Assembly: GCA_014529385.2 (NCBI GenBank)
Contig: CM043964.1
Location: 130,044,920-130,108,919 of the forward strand
Length of the DNA: 64,000 nucleotides
Source: Adiantum capillus-veneris
Lineage: Eukaryota; Streptophyta; Polypodiopsida; Polypodiales; Pteridaceae
Direction of reading: 5' to 3'
Shown here piece by piece: positions 62,233-64,000 of the stretch (position 1 is the stretch's first letter; each line of letters begins with the position of its first letter). Made by a program: the position numbers and the translations under genes. The notes under the pieces are model-generated. The model was not told the DNA's origin, ran no database searches, and saw only the letters and a program-made list of their open reading frames with translations.

Positions 62233-63170
62233 TTGCAATGTGATCAGTATCTCTTAATCACACAAATCGATCCGCATCTACTAACCCCTTCTATGCTAGA
62301 TCTTGTGAGTTCCCTCTTGCTCACAAGATTGGATCAATTTGCATTTTGATGAGCATTAATCTACAGTTGATTACACTATTTTTGGGCACGTTCTTAGTGT
62401 ATGCCTCGAACCACTACCCTTGATAGAGCGATTACAATAGATTATATGCTTAATTAGTACGCATCATAGCTTAATCCGACTTCGTGTGCTCATTAGTTGC
62501 TGCAATTGAGCCCTCATCCGTTCAATTTTTGGTTAATTTATGCTAATTATGCTATTGATTTGATGTGTTTTTTATTTCATATATTACCTATGTAAAATCC
62601 CCATTTCAATTTAACAATTGTATGCTTTGAAAGAGATTTCAAGTGCACTTTCAACCTCTGGATTTGGAGGAGATTATATCTCCTAATCATTGTGTGTGTG
62701 TGCGCACTTAATAGTGGTGGGAACCACTTTTATTTTTAGTACAAAAGACACACCACAAAAGACGAAGGACGCGTGTGGGACAGCAGCTTTTGCAGTAAGG
62801 AAGAGCTCTCAAGCCGCAAGCGGCAAGCACATCTGCAATAGGCCTTGTCCTGCCTTGCGTCATCTCTGCTCAAGCCCGAACTACTTGGTTGCACGCTGAT
62901 CATCATTGTCTACCCACTTTGTCTGCACTGTTCCCGGACACAGCTCGGCTCTGTCTCGGCCTGCCGCCTCACCGTAGGCTGCTCAGTGCTACCCACAGGC
63001 CATTTCCATTGCAGGCCTACAAGAGCAATCAGCCCGCCACTGCCCGAGAGCAGCCGACTGCAGAATTAAACAAAAAAAACGGGTCCCGCTCTCTGCTCGT
63101 AGCCACTCATTCCCACCTTCCTCACACCATCGACAGCCCTGCATCAACTGCCTGACGTCCTCACCTTGAC

Positions 63171-63462
63171 AGGTTCAACCACCCAATACCAAAGCCTTGC
63201 TTGCCAGGCTATGCCAGCGCCAGCTCGACAAGCCTAGGGTTAAACCCTCCTGAAGTGCTACATTTTGGGCATAGAAGGGTGCAATCCATAGCCCACGTCA
63301 AGACCGAGCTGCAGCAGGTTCAACCACCCAATACCAAAGCCTTGCTTGCCAGGCTATGCCAGCGCCAGCTTGACAAGCCTAGGGTTAAACCCTCCTGAAG
63401 TGCTACATTTTGGGCATAGAAGGGTGCAATCCATAGCCCACGTCAAGACCGAGCTACAGCAA
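63171..63462 (+). repeat. 145 bp tandem duplication, copy B
   Basis: Equivalent to 5121-5410; the same two-copy state. Confidence 0.9.
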
Positions 63463-63615
63463 AAACCCCGGCGCAAATAACCTCGTGGACAGTCTTTGCA
63501 ATCGCGAGTATGTCGCTGTAATTTTCGAAGCTGCTCTCGTTAGTAGGAATGTAGCAAGATCCTCTCAAACCTTAAAACCAGAGGAGCTGGCACGTGTAGA
63601 GGTTTTTTTGCAGGT

Positions 63616-64000
<385 letters not shown>

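Overview
The window looks like repeat-dominated nuclear DNA of a land plant with a large genome. The evidence is Ty3/gypsy and Ty1/copia retrotransposons using the usual plant initiator-Met primer site (TGGTATCAGAGC), a CACTA (En/Spm) transposase with plant-type tnp2/DUF4218 blocks, a plant-type FCP1-like phosphatase relic, very long (GA)n/(TC)n and (GT)n microsatellites, and no operon-like bacterial gene organisation. I cannot name the species; a fern, lycophyte, bryophyte or gymnosperm would all fit. I see no confidently intact host gene. The only long intact coding sequence is a Ty3/gypsy polyprotein.

Layout. 299-5886 and 58329-64000 are two copies of one directly repeated segment of at least 5.5 kb. 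Nested across the first copy is a complete non-autonomous, gag-only copia-like element (3741-8527) that inserted into a (TC)n microsatellite. 8.6-13.6 kb is mostly non-coding, with microsatellites, a near-palindromic fold-back element (11079-11522) and small tandem duplications. 13666-14193 (minus) is the decayed 3' exon of an FCP1-like (HAD) phosphatase gene, with a degenerate protein-coding repeat block just upstream (14.5-15.25 kb). 16.0-22.8 kb holds a decayed copia element (gag at 16.0, integrase/RT/RNase H at 20.5-22.4 kb). It is split by about 4 kb that contains several exon-like blocks of an unidentified gene. 24.3-25.0 kb is a LINE 3' fragment, and 25.0-26.6 kb is a minus-strand copia fragment. 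27.7-28.85 kb carries two short LTR-plus-PBS units.

The most interesting region is 29.6-37.1 kb (minus strand), a Helitron-like element. Its 5' gene is an intron-containing, RPA/OB-fold-like gene. Its main gene encodes, in order, a CxxC zinc-finger segment, a DUF6570 domain, a Helitron-like HUH/Y2 Rep domain, a PIF1 helicase and, in the same reading frame as the helicase C-terminus, an endonuclease/exonuclease/phosphatase (EEP) domain. That is the architecture called Helentron, here combined with an RPA-like gene more typical of plant Helitrons. It is inactivated by several stops and frameshifts.

37475-52911 is a tandem Ty3/gypsy array: truncated LTR, internal region with intact gag-pol, full LTR, internal region with frameshifted gag-pol, full LTR. 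The two internal copies are almost identical in substitutions, but the right end is full of single-base indels, which raises an assembly or consensus-quality question. 53.2-54.1 kb is an unrecognised transposase-like relic. 54.2-56.4 kb is a decayed CACTA transposase. 57264-58168 is a pair of ~230 bp inverted arms. The second copy of the big direct repeat then runs off the window end.
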